A stretch of DNA of 64,000 nucleotides, taken from the NCBI RefSeq assembly GCF_003939025.1, contig NZ_RQIH01000001.1, positions 62,001 through 126,000 on the forward strand, written 5' to 3'. The translations under genes were made by a program, and so were the position numbers. Positions within the stretch are counted from its first letter, which is position 1; every line of letters starts with the position of its first letter. Positions 9,128-18,254 of the stretch are shown in pieces. The DNA is from Rhizobium sophoriradicis. GTDB lineage: Bacteria; Pseudomonadota; Alphaproteobacteria; Rhizobiales; Rhizobiaceae. The notes beneath the pieces were generated by a model that saw only the letters and a list, made by a program, of their open reading frames with translations, did no database searches and was not told the origin of the DNA.

Positions 9128-11566
9128 CTACTCGAATGAATCGGTGGTTGAAATATGCCGCCGCGCTCTCGCAATGGCTTCGTCAAGCCGTGCACGGGAA
9201 ACAGCGGCAAGACGCTCGACACCAAGCAGCCGAGCCAGATCTCGCGCCGGATCTAGCTGGTCCAGTAAGTCGGGATTGTCGAGTACCACAAAAGCAAGTT
9301 CCGCAAGCGGGATATCGGCGATTGATCTGCGTGCATCTTCACTGGCTGGTTGCCGGTATGGAATAATTTCGGAAACGGCTCCCGCCTTCCAGACAAATTC
9401 GCCGCTCGATTCCTTGGTGGTGTGGACAGCGCGGAGGTGAAGGTCGATCATCTCTCGGATTCGTCCACCGGTACGCAACCAGCCGTGTGCTCGAGAAATC
9501 CGCTGGGCTAGTATGTCTGTGCGTATCGGACTTTCGGTCTCGATGACCACTTCGATCATAGCTCGCAGGGTATCTCTATAGGCGAATTCGAAGAACTGAT
9601 CGGGATCGGCTCGGAAGCTGGACAGATCTGTGACACGATAACGCAGTCCATTCGATGCTTCGTCGCCGACCGAAGCGGCGGGTGGCTGCATTTCCGCCGA
9701 TTCAAACTTGATTGAAGAGGGCGGTGTCTCCACAGAGACGAGTTCAGTGTCGACGATTACTGGAGGCAAAATAGCAGCCTGCTCGACAGAAGGGGCGGCT
9801 TCGTCGTCCTGAATTTCGTCAATCCCCTCCACCTCGTGCCCCATGTTCCAGCGGGTCGCGGTGTCCTCCATTTCCGTCGCACGGCGCGCCCTGCTCTCCT
9901 CGAGGAGAGCTTCGAGGCTGGCATGAAGCCGCTCGGCGCAACCTGCTGCATCGAACCACCAATCGGTCGACCAGACGCGCAATATGTTCCAGCCAAGGCC
10001 TCTCAATACCTGTTCACGCACCTTGTCACGGTCTCTGGCGGTGGCCGATCCGTGATAGGTCGCGCCATCACATTCCACGCCCGCCAGATAGGTACCCGCC
10101 AGATCCGGATGGCGGATCCCGAAATCGATCCGAAATCCGGAAATCCCAACCTGCGGCACGACTCGCCAGCCGCGCCGCTCCAATTGCGCAGCGACGGCCT
10201 CCTCGAACGGGGAGTCGAAACCGCCGACAGAGCCGATATCCTGGGCCGGCAGGGCGATCGCGCCACGCTCAGCGTAGTCGAGGAATGTCTTCAGATGTTG
10301 TACGGCGAGTGCCTTTGTGCGGGTCGGGTCGATCTGGTCAGCCGTGAAACCCGAGAAGACGATGAGTTCCTGCCGCGCACGTGTCACAGCAACATTGAGG
10401 CGGCGCTCGCCACCTTCCCGGTTGAGCGCCCCGAAATCCATCGTCAGCTTGCCAGCGGCGTCCTTCCAGAACGTGATCGAAAACAGGATGACGTCTCGCT
10501 CGTCACCCTGGACGTTCTCCAGGTTCTTGACGATCGTGGGCTCGACCCGTTCCTCGACAAAGAACCACTCCAGCTCCGGATCATCTCGGCGCGCGGCATC
10601 GAGGAGATCGAGGATCAGCGACTGCTGCTGCGTGTTGAAGGTGATAACCCCAAGCGTCGGGCGATCTTTTTCAGGCAATTTCAACCCCGCCTTCATTCGG
10701 GAAACGGCTTCTTTTGCGACTGCCTCTGCTTCGATCCGGTTGGTTCTGCTCTTCCCACGGTCGTAAATGCCGTTGGGTACCTTGCGCAGATGCACGGCGC
10801 GGTCTTCCACGGCGGGCGACGGGAACGTTACCAGACGGTTCTGGTAGTAGTGATGGTTTGAGAAAGCGATCAGGGACTCGCTTCGGCTGCGATAATGCCA
10901 TCGCAAATCACGGACTGGAATGCCAGCTGCCTTCACCTCGTCAAGAATGCTCTCCAGATCCTTCTCATGGTCGGCGACGTCCTCCTCGTCCTCGTTGCGT
11001 CCGAAGAAGTTCGTCGGCGGCAACTGCTTCGGATCCCCGACGATAATCGTCTGGCGCGCTCGCGCGATGGCGCCGACAGCATCCCAGGTTGTTATCTGCG
11101 ACGCCTCATCGAAGATCACAACGTCAAACAACGCCTGGTTCGGTGGGAGATACTGAGCAATGGAGAGCGGCGACATAAGCATGCAGGGCGCAAGCTTTGA
11201 AAAGTTCTGCGGCATCTTGCCGATCATGTCTCGTATCGACTGGCTCGGCCGTTGCAACTCCATCTGGTAGCGCAATAGGCCGAGTTCCGAATTACGGGAA
11301 ACGCTCTGAACGGGCGGCAATCCGTGGGCAATCACACTGACGACACGTGAGGTAGCGTGTGATCGGACGAGATCATCGATTTCACGAAATTCACGAATTG
11401 CGTTTTCGTGCTGGAAACGGCGGAAATTCCGCAGAACAGGGTCTGCGTCCAGAACCTTCGGAAGCCACCACCTCGCGTAACCGAGGCGAAACGCAGCTCG
11501 CGCTTCATCGGGCCGGATCACCCCAGTCTCAATCTGTTCGACCAGAGAGGACAGGTTCGCGTGCAT
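9128..11566 (-). CDS. DUF4011 (Hhe-like) helicase-nuclease, C-terminal part after a frameshift
   Basis: This frame carries the rest of the SF1 helicase started upstream: motif II VVIFDEASQI, motif III VGDPKQLPP, WHYRSRSESLIAF, the NVQGDERDVILFS motif and LNVAVTRARQEL. After the helicase comes a Vsr/DUF559-type endonuclease (DSPFEEAVAAQLERRGW, then FRIDFGIRH and VECDGATYH), and a DUF3320-type tail (TDILAQRISRAHGWLRTG). The domain order matches the Hhe antiphage proteins as I recall them. Its apparent ATG (11566) is internal to the domain, and sequence upstream of it in the same frame (GARHLLRDWSAWCRIRSRA) is still protein-like, so this is one gene cut by a base loss near 11636. Without repair, Walker A and the DEAS motif would lie on different polypeptides. 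Confidence 0.85.
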   Translation of the reverse strand: MHANLSSLVEQIETGVIRPDEARAAFRLGYARWWLPKVLDADPVLRNFRRFQHENAIREFREIDDLVRSHATSRVVSVIAHGLPPVQSVSRNSELGLLRYQMELQRPSQSIRDMIGKMPQNFSKLAPCMLMSPLSIAQYLPPNQALFDVVIFDEASQITTWDAVGAIARARQTIIVGDPKQLPPTNFFGRNEDEEDVADHEKDLESILDEVKAAGIPVRDLRWHYRSRSESLIAFSNHHYYQNRLVTFPSPAVEDRAVHLRKVPNGIYDRGKSRTNRIEAEAVAKEAVSRMKAGLKLPEKDRPTLGVITFNTQQQSLILDLLDAARRDDPELEWFFVEERVEPTIVKNLENVQGDERDVILFSITFWKDAAGKLTMDFGALNREGGERRLNVAVTRARQELIVFSGFTADQIDPTRTKALAVQHLKTFLDYAERGAIALPAQDIGSVGGFDSPFEEAVAAQLERRGWRVVPQVGISGFRIDFGIRHPDLAGTYLAGVECDGATYHGSATARDRDKVREQVLRGLGWNILRVWSTDWWFDAAGCAERLHASLEALLEESRARRATEMEDTATRWNMGHEVEGIDEIQDDEAAPSVEQAAILPPVIVDTELVSVETPPSSIKFESAEMQPPAASVGDEASNGLRYRVTDLSSFRADPDQFFEFAYRDTLRAMIEVVIETESPIRTDILAQRISRAHGWLRTGGRIREMIDLHLRAVHTTKESSGEFVWKAGAVSEIIPYRQPASEDARRSIADIPLAELAFVVLDNPDLLDQLDPARDLARLLGVERLAAVSRARLDEAIARARRHISTTDSFE

Positions 11567-14500
11567 TGCGCGGCTTCTGATCCGGCACCAGGCCGACCAA
11601 TCGCGAAGCAGATGTCGTGCTCCGATGAGAGCATCAAGCTGAGCGTCGCAAGGTCGACCACGTCTTTCTCACCAGAGCGATCCCACCCCGCAATCGTGCT
11701 GAAGCGCTGTCGCGCTTCCTTAAAGCCTTCGACTGCGGCAAGAAGCCTGTCTCCCCCTTGCCGAACGCCATCGTTTTCAACCACTGCGTGGAGACATGGT
11801 GCGATGATGCGGAGCGCCGACCGTATCTCTTCCTGATCACGTCCCGGAAGCGGCATGGTGGCACGAAACTCTCGCGCTAGTTCCAAAGTTTGGGCAACCA
11901 CTCCGACGTCTGTACCCAGGCCGTGTACCGGCAAGGGTTTTCCGTTCAACAGATTCTGGTCGATCGCCGCCAGGCAATCCTTCATGCGGCGCAATAGTGG
12001 AAGGTCCTGCTCCGGTTCCACGGTACCTTTATCGGCATAGCTTTGCAGCAGCTTTTGAAGCTTGCGCTTGCCGAGCATCGCGTTTGGCCAAAACGATGCG
12101 CTCGCCTCTCGCCATTGGCGATCCAGCACGTCCGGATCGAGATCGCGGACGGCGGAGGCTCCATAAGATGCTGCAAGTCCGCGCTCTGCTTCGCGATAGG
12201 CCTCGATAGAATTTCGAAGACTTTCCAGTGCCTCGGCACATCGCGCGAAGTCACGATCGAATGCGATCGTGATGTCGCGACCTCGGCATTTCTGCAGTGC
12301 TCGCGCTAGACCTTCCAGTGCTTGGAGTTCGGCTTGTGACGACCGTTCCCGCGGCTTCAGGCTCATGCTCGCGAGATACCCGTCGATTGAGCTGGCCAAC
12401 AGATCGATCGCATTCTGCAACGATTGTGCGGACGCTAACAACCCATCCTGCCAGGCGGAAGTCCATTCGCCAACCCTGACAAGGTCCAGTGCTGGCTGCC
12501 GTTCGACCGATGCGAAGACCAAGCCGAGTTCGCCCGCAAGGTCTTCAAGCTCGCGTAACGTCTGCGCGTCATGAGCGTCTCGTTCCAACCATGACAAGGT
12601 TGGTGCCGGAGCGTCAACAGCCTTGAGCGCGACGCCCAATGCCAGATAAGTCGTCCATCCGTTTGGATAACGATTGTGCAAAGCTCCGACGTAGGCATTG
12701 AGCTCGTCGCGGCGCAATCGAAGTCGCTCGTTGATCGCGACCCACTCCGACGCATCTGTCCGACCGCCATGCTCCCAGGCTGCCTTGAGCTGTCCAAGGA
12801 AATGTCGGCGATCAGCCTTGTGCGAATGCAATTCGATGCAGTGATCTCCGAGGCCGTGCGCGCGTAATCGACGATAGACCACGTCGAGCGCGGCCGTCTT
12901 TTCAGCGACAAACAGGACCGTTTTCCCCACCGCAAGGCAGTTCGCAATCATGTTTGCTATGGTCTGGCTCTTGCCCGTACCGGGAGGACCGACAATGACG
13001 AAATCGCGCCCTTCGGCGGCCGCGAGACTTGCCGCTGTCTGGGAGGAATCTGAAGGAAGAAGGCAAATGATGTCCGCTGGCGCATAAGCATGATCGAGAT
13101 CACGTTCATCGCGAAACGCCGATTGTCCGCCGCCCTCTTGGAAGGCTTCCTCCGGCGTATCGATCAGATGGCGGACTACCCGGTTCTCGCGAAGCGCCTC
13201 GGTGCGTTCGACCAGATCCTTCCACATGTGGAATTTCGCGAAGGAGAATGTGGACAATGCTGTCTCATCCACAACCTCCATACCCGGCACGTCACGGACC
13301 GCCTGCCGCATGATAGCGAGAAGACGTGGTACATCCACCCCATTGTCATCGAGCGGCAGGTCGCCGCCGAACTGGGGAAGTGTCAGGTCGAAATTCCGCT
13401 CCAGGAATTGCAAAAGGGTCGCATTGAAGCGCGGCTCGTCCTCATGAAAACGGATCGTGAAGCGCGAACTGGCACTGCGGCGCTCAAGCTTTATCGGAAC
13501 CAACAAAAGCGGCGCTCGATAGCTGCGCTCATCCTCCGGTTTCTTCTTCCACCGCAGGAAGCCGACGGCAAGAAACAGGGTGTTCGCTCCGCCCTCAGCA
13601 AAATCATTACGGACCTGCCTGTACAGGTCGATCAACCGAGCCTCGAGCTGGTGAGTGTCCAGTGGCGACGGGAGCTCGTCCCTCAGTAGAGCCTCGGCAG
13701 CAAAATTGCGCTGAAGATCGCGGCCGTGCACGTCTCGATAGAGCGCCGCGTCCCGTTCGCCGAGTGGGTTCTGTTCGGGCAATGAAATGATCCGCACTGC
13801 AGCGCCATTCGCGAGTCGGTCTTCGAGATAGGCGACGTCAGTACAAAGAAACGGAATCATCTTCTTCGATTCCGGAAAGTTGAGGAGCCGGTTGCGAAGG
13901 GTCAGATCCAGCAGTTTCTTCTGCCATCGGTCGATGCGTCCGACGGCGGTGGTCGGTTTGACCTCGATGGTCTCAGCCGGTAACTCGGCAAAACTGGGAG
14001 CTGAGGGAAGTGGCAGGCCCGCAGCGGGTGTCATATCGTCATCGAGGACATTGCGCCGGACCGGCTCATGTGAGGCGAGTGGCATGACCCCGCCGCTTCT
14101 CGATCGCCTGACATCGATCGCCGCAACGAATGCGTGAGCTTCCCCCTCTCCGAGACGGCTGTCCAGGACCCGCTGTGCGCTTTCCAAGGTCATGGCGGGA
14201 CGATGCGTCACGCCAGTCGTTTCAAAAACTATCAACTCGCGCGATGCCAGAGCCTTTCGGACCTCCATCTGATCCGTCTCGATCGCATGGGCGAAGGTTC
14301 TCTTGGCCAGCCATACACCAACTGCCGCATGTCCGTCGAACATCAAGACGACTGGGTGTAATCCGGCTGCTTCCAGCCCGGCGGCAAAAAGAAGGGTAGT
14401 ATCGAGACAGGTCGCCAGCCGCTCCTCGGAAATCGTGCTGGGGCGCCGGATCTTCTGACCGCGGCTCTCGAAACTTGCCGGCGGTTCAGCGTAGTGCAAT

Positions 14501-15105
14501 CCCATCCCCGCAACAGCTGAATAGATAGCCGCCGTCAGCATGTAAGCTCGCTGAGGATCCTGTGACTGGTAGCCGTCCAATCCGCGTGGATAGCCATGCG
14601 CAGCAAGCCTTTCTGCTGCCGTCCGCAGGATTTGGGCCACCCCAGGATCGTTCGGCATGACGAAGGCTGGCAGCAGTTGCACCATATCGGCAACGCCTCC
14701 CCATTCGTCCCGCGCAAGCAGTCTGACGGGAAGGCGTTGTTCGTCCAGAATCTCTCCGCCCCTTGATAGGCGTAACGTAATCTCGCCGCGCTCTGCCTCA
14801 TTTAGGCCCGAGAGATAACCGGCGTCGAATTCGACTTTTCGATCGACCAGAGGAAGCCGATCGCCCGGCATCAGACGGTCAACTATCCATGATTTCGGCC
14901 TCAAGAAGGAAGGCGAAGACGTCAGATCGAGGCGGCAGTTTTCAATGTGCCTATCGGTATTATTCTCAATCAGAATCGATCGGATGACCGGGATGGCATT
15001 TTGGTAAGATGCGTAGGTGAAGCTGGCCGCAACATCGACAACAATGGCAAGATCGCCAGGTTTGTCGGCTTCTTGTTCCTCTGTACCACTTTCGAAAGTC
15101 TGCAT
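11518..15105 (-). CDS. DUF4011 (Hhe-like) helicase-nuclease, N-terminal part up to a frameshift
   Basis: The start ATG at 15105 follows a GGGGGAG ribosome site. Residues 1-340 form an unnamed N-terminal region, including a transglutaminase-like-looking segment (ATCLDTTLLFAAGLEAAG, then MFDGHAAVGVWL). DUF4011 begins near residue 390 (RIDRWQKKLLDLTLRNRLLN). The helicase Walker A VGPPGTGKSQTIANMIANCL lies near residue 700, followed by a long helical insertion. The true frame ends near 11636; the last about 40 residues before the stop at 11518 do not continue the protein and are frameshift product. Joined to the downstream frame the protein would be about 1,990 aa. It is the first gene of a three-gene minus-strand operon with SbcD- and SbcC-like genes. 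Confidence 0.85.
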   Translation of the reverse strand: MQTFESGTEEQEADKPGDLAIVVDVAASFTYASYQNAIPVIRSILIENNTDRHIENCRLDLTSSPSFLRPKSWIVDRLMPGDRLPLVDRKVEFDAGYLSGLNEAERGEITLRLSRGGEILDEQRLPVRLLARDEWGGVADMVQLLPAFVMPNDPGVAQILRTAAERLAAHGYPRGLDGYQSQDPQRAYMLTAAIYSAVAGMGLHYAEPPASFESRGQKIRRPSTISEERLATCLDTTLLFAAGLEAAGLHPVVLMFDGHAAVGVWLAKRTFAHAIETDQMEVRKALASRELIVFETTGVTHRPAMTLESAQRVLDSRLGEGEAHAFVAAIDVRRSRSGGVMPLASHEPVRRNVLDDDMTPAAGLPLPSAPSFAELPAETIEVKPTTAVGRIDRWQKKLLDLTLRNRLLNFPESKKMIPFLCTDVAYLEDRLANGAAVRIISLPEQNPLGERDAALYRDVHGRDLQRNFAAEALLRDELPSPLDTHQLEARLIDLYRQVRNDFAEGGANTLFLAVGFLRWKKKPEDERSYRAPLLLVPIKLERRSASSRFTIRFHEDEPRFNATLLQFLERNFDLTLPQFGGDLPLDDNGVDVPRLLAIMRQAVRDVPGMEVVDETALSTFSFAKFHMWKDLVERTEALRENRVVRHLIDTPEEAFQEGGGQSAFRDERDLDHAYAPADIICLLPSDSSQTAASLAAAEGRDFVIVGPPGTGKSQTIANMIANCLAVGKTVLFVAEKTAALDVVYRRLRAHGLGDHCIELHSHKADRRHFLGQLKAAWEHGGRTDASEWVAINERLRLRRDELNAYVGALHNRYPNGWTTYLALGVALKAVDAPAPTLSWLERDAHDAQTLRELEDLAGELGLVFASVERQPALDLVRVGEWTSAWQDGLLASAQSLQNAIDLLASSIDGYLASMSLKPRERSSQAELQALEGLARALQKCRGRDITIAFDRDFARCAEALESLRNSIEAYREAERGLAASYGASAVRDLDPDVLDRQWREASASFWPNAMLGKRKLQKLLQSYADKGTVEPEQDLPLLRRMKDCLAAIDQNLLNGKPLPVHGLGTDVGVVAQTLELAREFRATMPLPGRDQEEIRSALRIIAPCLHAVVENDGVRQGGDRLLAAVEGFKEARQRFSTIAGWDRSGEKDVVDLATLSLMLSSEHDICFAIGRPGAGSEAAQCTRTCPLWSNRLRLG

Positions 15106-15568
15106 TGATGTCTCCCCCCAGCGGGAAGACTAGCGGCGTTTCTCAACTTTAAGAAGACCAATATTGGAGACAAAATGAACTTTTAAGACATTTTCTTTGA
15201 AAGTCTGGGGCGAGTCATAGTCCGGCTCAGCGAACCACGAGCGGAACGCAGGAAGGGCATCAAGCCAGAAGCCCTCCGCCGGCATCGAACATAGCTGCCA
15301 CTCTGCGATCCCGTAGTACGCGCAGAGTTTTCAGGAAACCACCGAATCGACTTGAATAATCGAATTCCGGGCGCAAAGCAGCCAACTCACAGAATGTCTG
15401 CCTGGCTAAGCGCGCTCTATTATGCGCTCAGCTCTTGATGAGAGCAGTGCCTCAGACGAGGTCATTCACGTCTAGCAGCAGTTGAACGGATTCGAACCGA
15501 AGACCTAGTTGCAATTGGTGCTTGATTATCTGTGATAATGTTCCTTATCATATATAGGAGATGCCACT
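15106..15568. other. Divergent intergenic region
   Basis: This gap separates the minus-strand helicase operon from the plus-strand Cys/His/Asp gene and should hold both promoters. The helicase ribosome site lies at its left end. Near the right end is a short inverted repeat TGATAA-TGTTCC-TTATCA, just before AGGAG and the TTG start of the next gene. No coding sequence is evident. Confidence 0.4.
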
Positions 15569-15985
15569 TTGGAGCAGCTTGAAATCCTCGCTCGTCGGTT
15601 CCGGGATGCGATCGAGCAGGCCCCGGCTGATCAGCTGCCCGTCACCATGCAAAACTTCCCAACAGGGGCGTGTGGCGATGCGACCCTGTTGCTCGGGCAT
15701 TATCTGAAAGCCCAGGGATTGGACGCCTTTGATTACGTCCTCGGCGAACGCGACGATCATTCGCACGCTTGGGTCCAGCAAGGCGACATCATCATCGATA
15801 TTACTGCCGACCAGTTTGCGGAGATCGACCGGCCTATCATCGTTACCGCCAATCCGGATTGGCACAACGAATTCAAAGCCGAAGTGCTGCATGAAGCGGA
15901 CTTCACCATTTATGATGCCTACACGGCCGCCACGTTAGCGGCTGCCTATCACACTATCCTCCAGCATATGGAGGTGCCGGCATGA
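15569..15985 (+). CDS. Transglutaminase/papain-fold-like protein, 138 aa
   Basis: The TTG start at 15569 is chosen for an AGGAG eight bases upstream. A cysteine, a histidine and an aspartate fall in the order of transglutaminase-like or papain-fold enzymes: FPTGACGDATLLLGHYL (Cys near residue 35), ERDDHSHAWVQQGD (His near 68) and IIIDITADQF (Asp near 77). A small peptidase or transferase is plausible; a substrate cannot be named. Its stop overlaps the start of the ruined integrase (ATGA), so the two were once co-transcribed. The gene is intact although its neighbour has several frameshifts, which suggests it has kept a function. Confidence 0.6.
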   Translation: MEQLEILARRFRDAIEQAPADQLPVTMQNFPTGACGDATLLLGHYLKAQGLDAFDYVLGERDDHSHAWVQQGDIIIDITADQFAEIDRPIIVTANPDWHNEFKAEVLHEADFTIYDAYTAATLAAAYHTILQHMEVPA

Positions 15986-16931
15986 GCGGCGAGCTTGTTC
16001 TTTTCTCGGCTGGCCTGCCAGCTGCCTTGACGGATGTTCCGGCCAATGTCCGGACGAAGTTCCTGGAATTCTTCACTGCCCAGATCCGGAACGTGAACAC
16101 GCGACGCTCCTACACCAAGGCCACCGTTGAGTTTCTGAGCTGGTGCGAACTTCGCGCACGGTCCCTTGACGCCATTACGCCGATCCATGTGGCGGGCTGG
16201 ATCGAGGAGCTGACGGGCACCCGCTCGGCGCCGACGGTAAAGCAAAGGCTGGCCGCCGTGCGGCACCTGTTCGACTGGCTGGTGACGGGGCACGTCATGC
16301 ATCCAATCCTGCCCATTCGGTGCGGGGCCTGAAACATTCCCGCCGGCGAGGCAAGACGCCGGTCTTGTCTCCGGAAGAAGCGCGCAAGCTGCTCGACGGG
16401 ATTCCGAGCGACACCCTAATCGGCAAGTGTGACAGCGCGTTGATCGGCCTCATGACCTATACTTTCGCGCGGATCGGAGCGACCACCGGCATGGAGGTGC
16501 GGAACGCTTACCTGCAGAGCCGGCGCCTGTGGGTTCGGCTTCACGAAAAGGGTGGCAGCAGGTGGAGCTTCCAAGCCACCATTCGCTCCAGGCTTATCTT
16601 GACGACTATATCGAAGCCGCCGACCTCAAGGACACGCCCCGGGCCACGTTTTCCAGACAATCAAGCGCGGGACCGAGCAGTTGTCCGGAACTGTCCTGCC
16701 CCAGGCCAATGCCTACGCCATGATCCAACGCCGTGCGGTCGCGGCCGGAATCAGCACCACCGTATTAATCACACGTTTCGAGCGACCGGTATAACGGCCT
16801 ATCTCAAGAATGGAGGCACGCTCGAGAAGGCCGCCAACATCGCGAACCATTCGTCGACCCGGACGACCCAGCTTATGATCGCCGAAGCGACGACGTAAGT
16901 TTGGACGAGATCGAATGCATCCTGATTTGAG
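15982..16931 (+). pseudogene. Tyrosine integrase, multiply frameshifted
   Basis: A phage-integrase-type protein can be pieced together across frames. The SAM-like N-terminal domain is intact to about 16310 (NVNTRRSYTKATVEFLSWC, VKQRLAAVRHLFDWLVTGH). The catalytic part follows in pieces: SRRRGKTPVLSPEEARKLLD, an Arg in TFARIGATTGMEV, then ELPSHHSLQAYLDDYIEAAD in a second frame, TIKRGTEQLSGTVLPQANAY in a third, and HTFRATGITAYLKNGG back in the first. The final Tyr (QLYDRRSDDVSLDEIE) again needs a frame change. At least five frame changes show an old, dead gene. It probably marks the mobility module of the island. Confidence 0.8.
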
Positions 16932-16943
16932 GCGATAAGGACA

Positions 16944-18203
16944 ATGATCGGCTTTCGAAAAAGATCATTCTGGCGAGCGCATGCGCTCCTCCATGCCTTA
17001 AAGGAGAATGACGGAAATTTTGGTATTCTGTGCGATATCCAGGTCCTGCTGATCAAGGAAATCATGCGGGCCGAGGCGCAGATCAAAGCCCGCAATGCCG
17101 AGCTGAAGGCACTGCCGCCGGAGGCGGAGTCCCGCCGCAAGTTTCTCACGACACGCGTAGAGAGCCTGCGCAATGATGTCTTCATATGGAAGTGCTTCGG
17201 TGATGCGCTGGCCTTCCTTTATATGGACAAGTTCGCCCTGAAACACACCTTTTACAGCGCCCACGAATTCAAGATTAAGCAGGATGCCGGCTTCCTCTCT
17301 GGCAAGGACGGGTTGCCGACCGAATTCGGCCTGGTGCTCGACGCGCTACAAAACAACGTTCCGGCCATGCTTACCGACCTCACCACGACCATTCGGCATG
17401 GGGATGTCGCGCTTATGGGAGCAAGCGACCCCTATCTCGTGGAGGTGAAAGCCAAAAAGTCGAAAAACGAGCGAGCCAGGAAGCAGAAGAAGAACCTGGA
17501 GATCCTGCACGAGTTCTTTGAGAACGATCGTTCAGACCGTTTGCGGGGCATGACGGGTGTTACGCGGCAGGCCAATTCCACCCCAGAACGTGTCTATTCG
17601 GCGGAGATGAATGCCTGCATCGCCGACGCCCTTGAACATGGAGAAGAAATCCGGACGCCCGAAGCCGGGCTTACCTACGTGGTGCTGCGGACCAAGGATG
17701 CACAGATCAAAGGGGTTTTCGATCGCCTCAATCTGGAAGGCCCGTTTATGCATATGTGGAACGCGGAACGGCGGGATCGCACTTGGGCACCCTACTATCC
17801 GTTCACATTGACCATCGAGAACGTCGAACATCTTTGGGCGTTCGTCCGTGGTCACGTGTACATCCTGGTATTTGTGGGCATGCGGCAGCTCGAACAAATC
17901 GCTATCGATTGCGGCTGGGAAGCGGTCTTTGACCCGGAAGATGCAGAGTATCCGCTAAGGATAGACTTTGGCGTCGACCGCGGCGGTATGCGGATATCCT
18001 CGCATTTGCTTGGTCGTATCGGGATTGAGTGCGTGTCGCCCGCGTGGATCATCACGAATTCTGTCGACTCCTTCCAGGCCGTGGCCCTTCCCGACCTCGA
18101 CCCGAACACTGTCGCCCTTACCGCGTCTCCGGAACTCAATGCCAAGGTGCGGAAATACATGCAGGAGGCGGGCATGGATCCAGACACGCCTCTCATTCGC
18201 TAG
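16944..18203 (+). CDS. Unrecognised 419-aa protein with a PD-(D/E)XK-like motif
   Basis: No family is recognised with certainty. Near residues 150-170 it has GDVALMGASDPYLVEVKAKK, a D-x(n)-E-x-K arrangement typical of restriction-like nucleases, followed by a basic stretch (SKNERARKQKK). The N-terminal third is helical (RAEAQIKARNAELKALPPEA). The C-terminal half is mixed and contains a hydrophobic strand (VYILVFVGMRQLEQIAIDCG). No membrane signal is seen. It starts 12 bases after the integrase relic on the same strand. A nuclease effector in a defence setting is the best guess and is inference from one motif. Confidence 0.6.
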   Translation: MIGFRKRSFWRAHALLHALKENDGNFGILCDIQVLLIKEIMRAEAQIKARNAELKALPPEAESRRKFLTTRVESLRNDVFIWKCFGDALAFLYMDKFALKHTFYSAHEFKIKQDAGFLSGKDGLPTEFGLVLDALQNNVPAMLTDLTTTIRHGDVALMGASDPYLVEVKAKKSKNERARKQKKNLEILHEFFENDRSDRLRGMTGVTRQANSTPERVYSAEMNACIADALEHGEEIRTPEAGLTYVVLRTKDAQIKGVFDRLNLEGPFMHMWNAERRDRTWAPYYPFTLTIENVEHLWAFVRGHVYILVFVGMRQLEQIAIDCGWEAVFDPEDAEYPLRIDFGVDRGGMRISSHLLGRIGIECVSPAWIITNSVDSFQAVALPDLDPNTVALTASPELNAKVRKYMQEAGMDPDTPLIR

Positions 18204-18254
18204 ACGCACTCCCCTGCCCGCCGCCTCGCGTTCTCCTCCAAGAGGCAACGCGCC

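Noticed and set aside
9836..10861. Plus-strand frame of 341 codons opposite the helicase
   Set aside because: Antisense to conserved helicase and nuclease motifs; long shadows are common in high-GC DNA.
11600..11640. Programmed -1 frameshift in the DUF4011 helicase
   Set aside because: No X-XXY-YYZ slippery heptamer or clear downstream structure is visible at the junction; base loss or sequencing error is simpler.
15490..15530. GGTTCGAATCCG-like sequence on the minus strand, resembling a tRNA T-arm beside the integrase relic
   Set aside because: Only about three of five T-stem pairs form and no acceptor or anticodon stem can be built around it; no second copy is seen in the window, so an attachment site is not supported.
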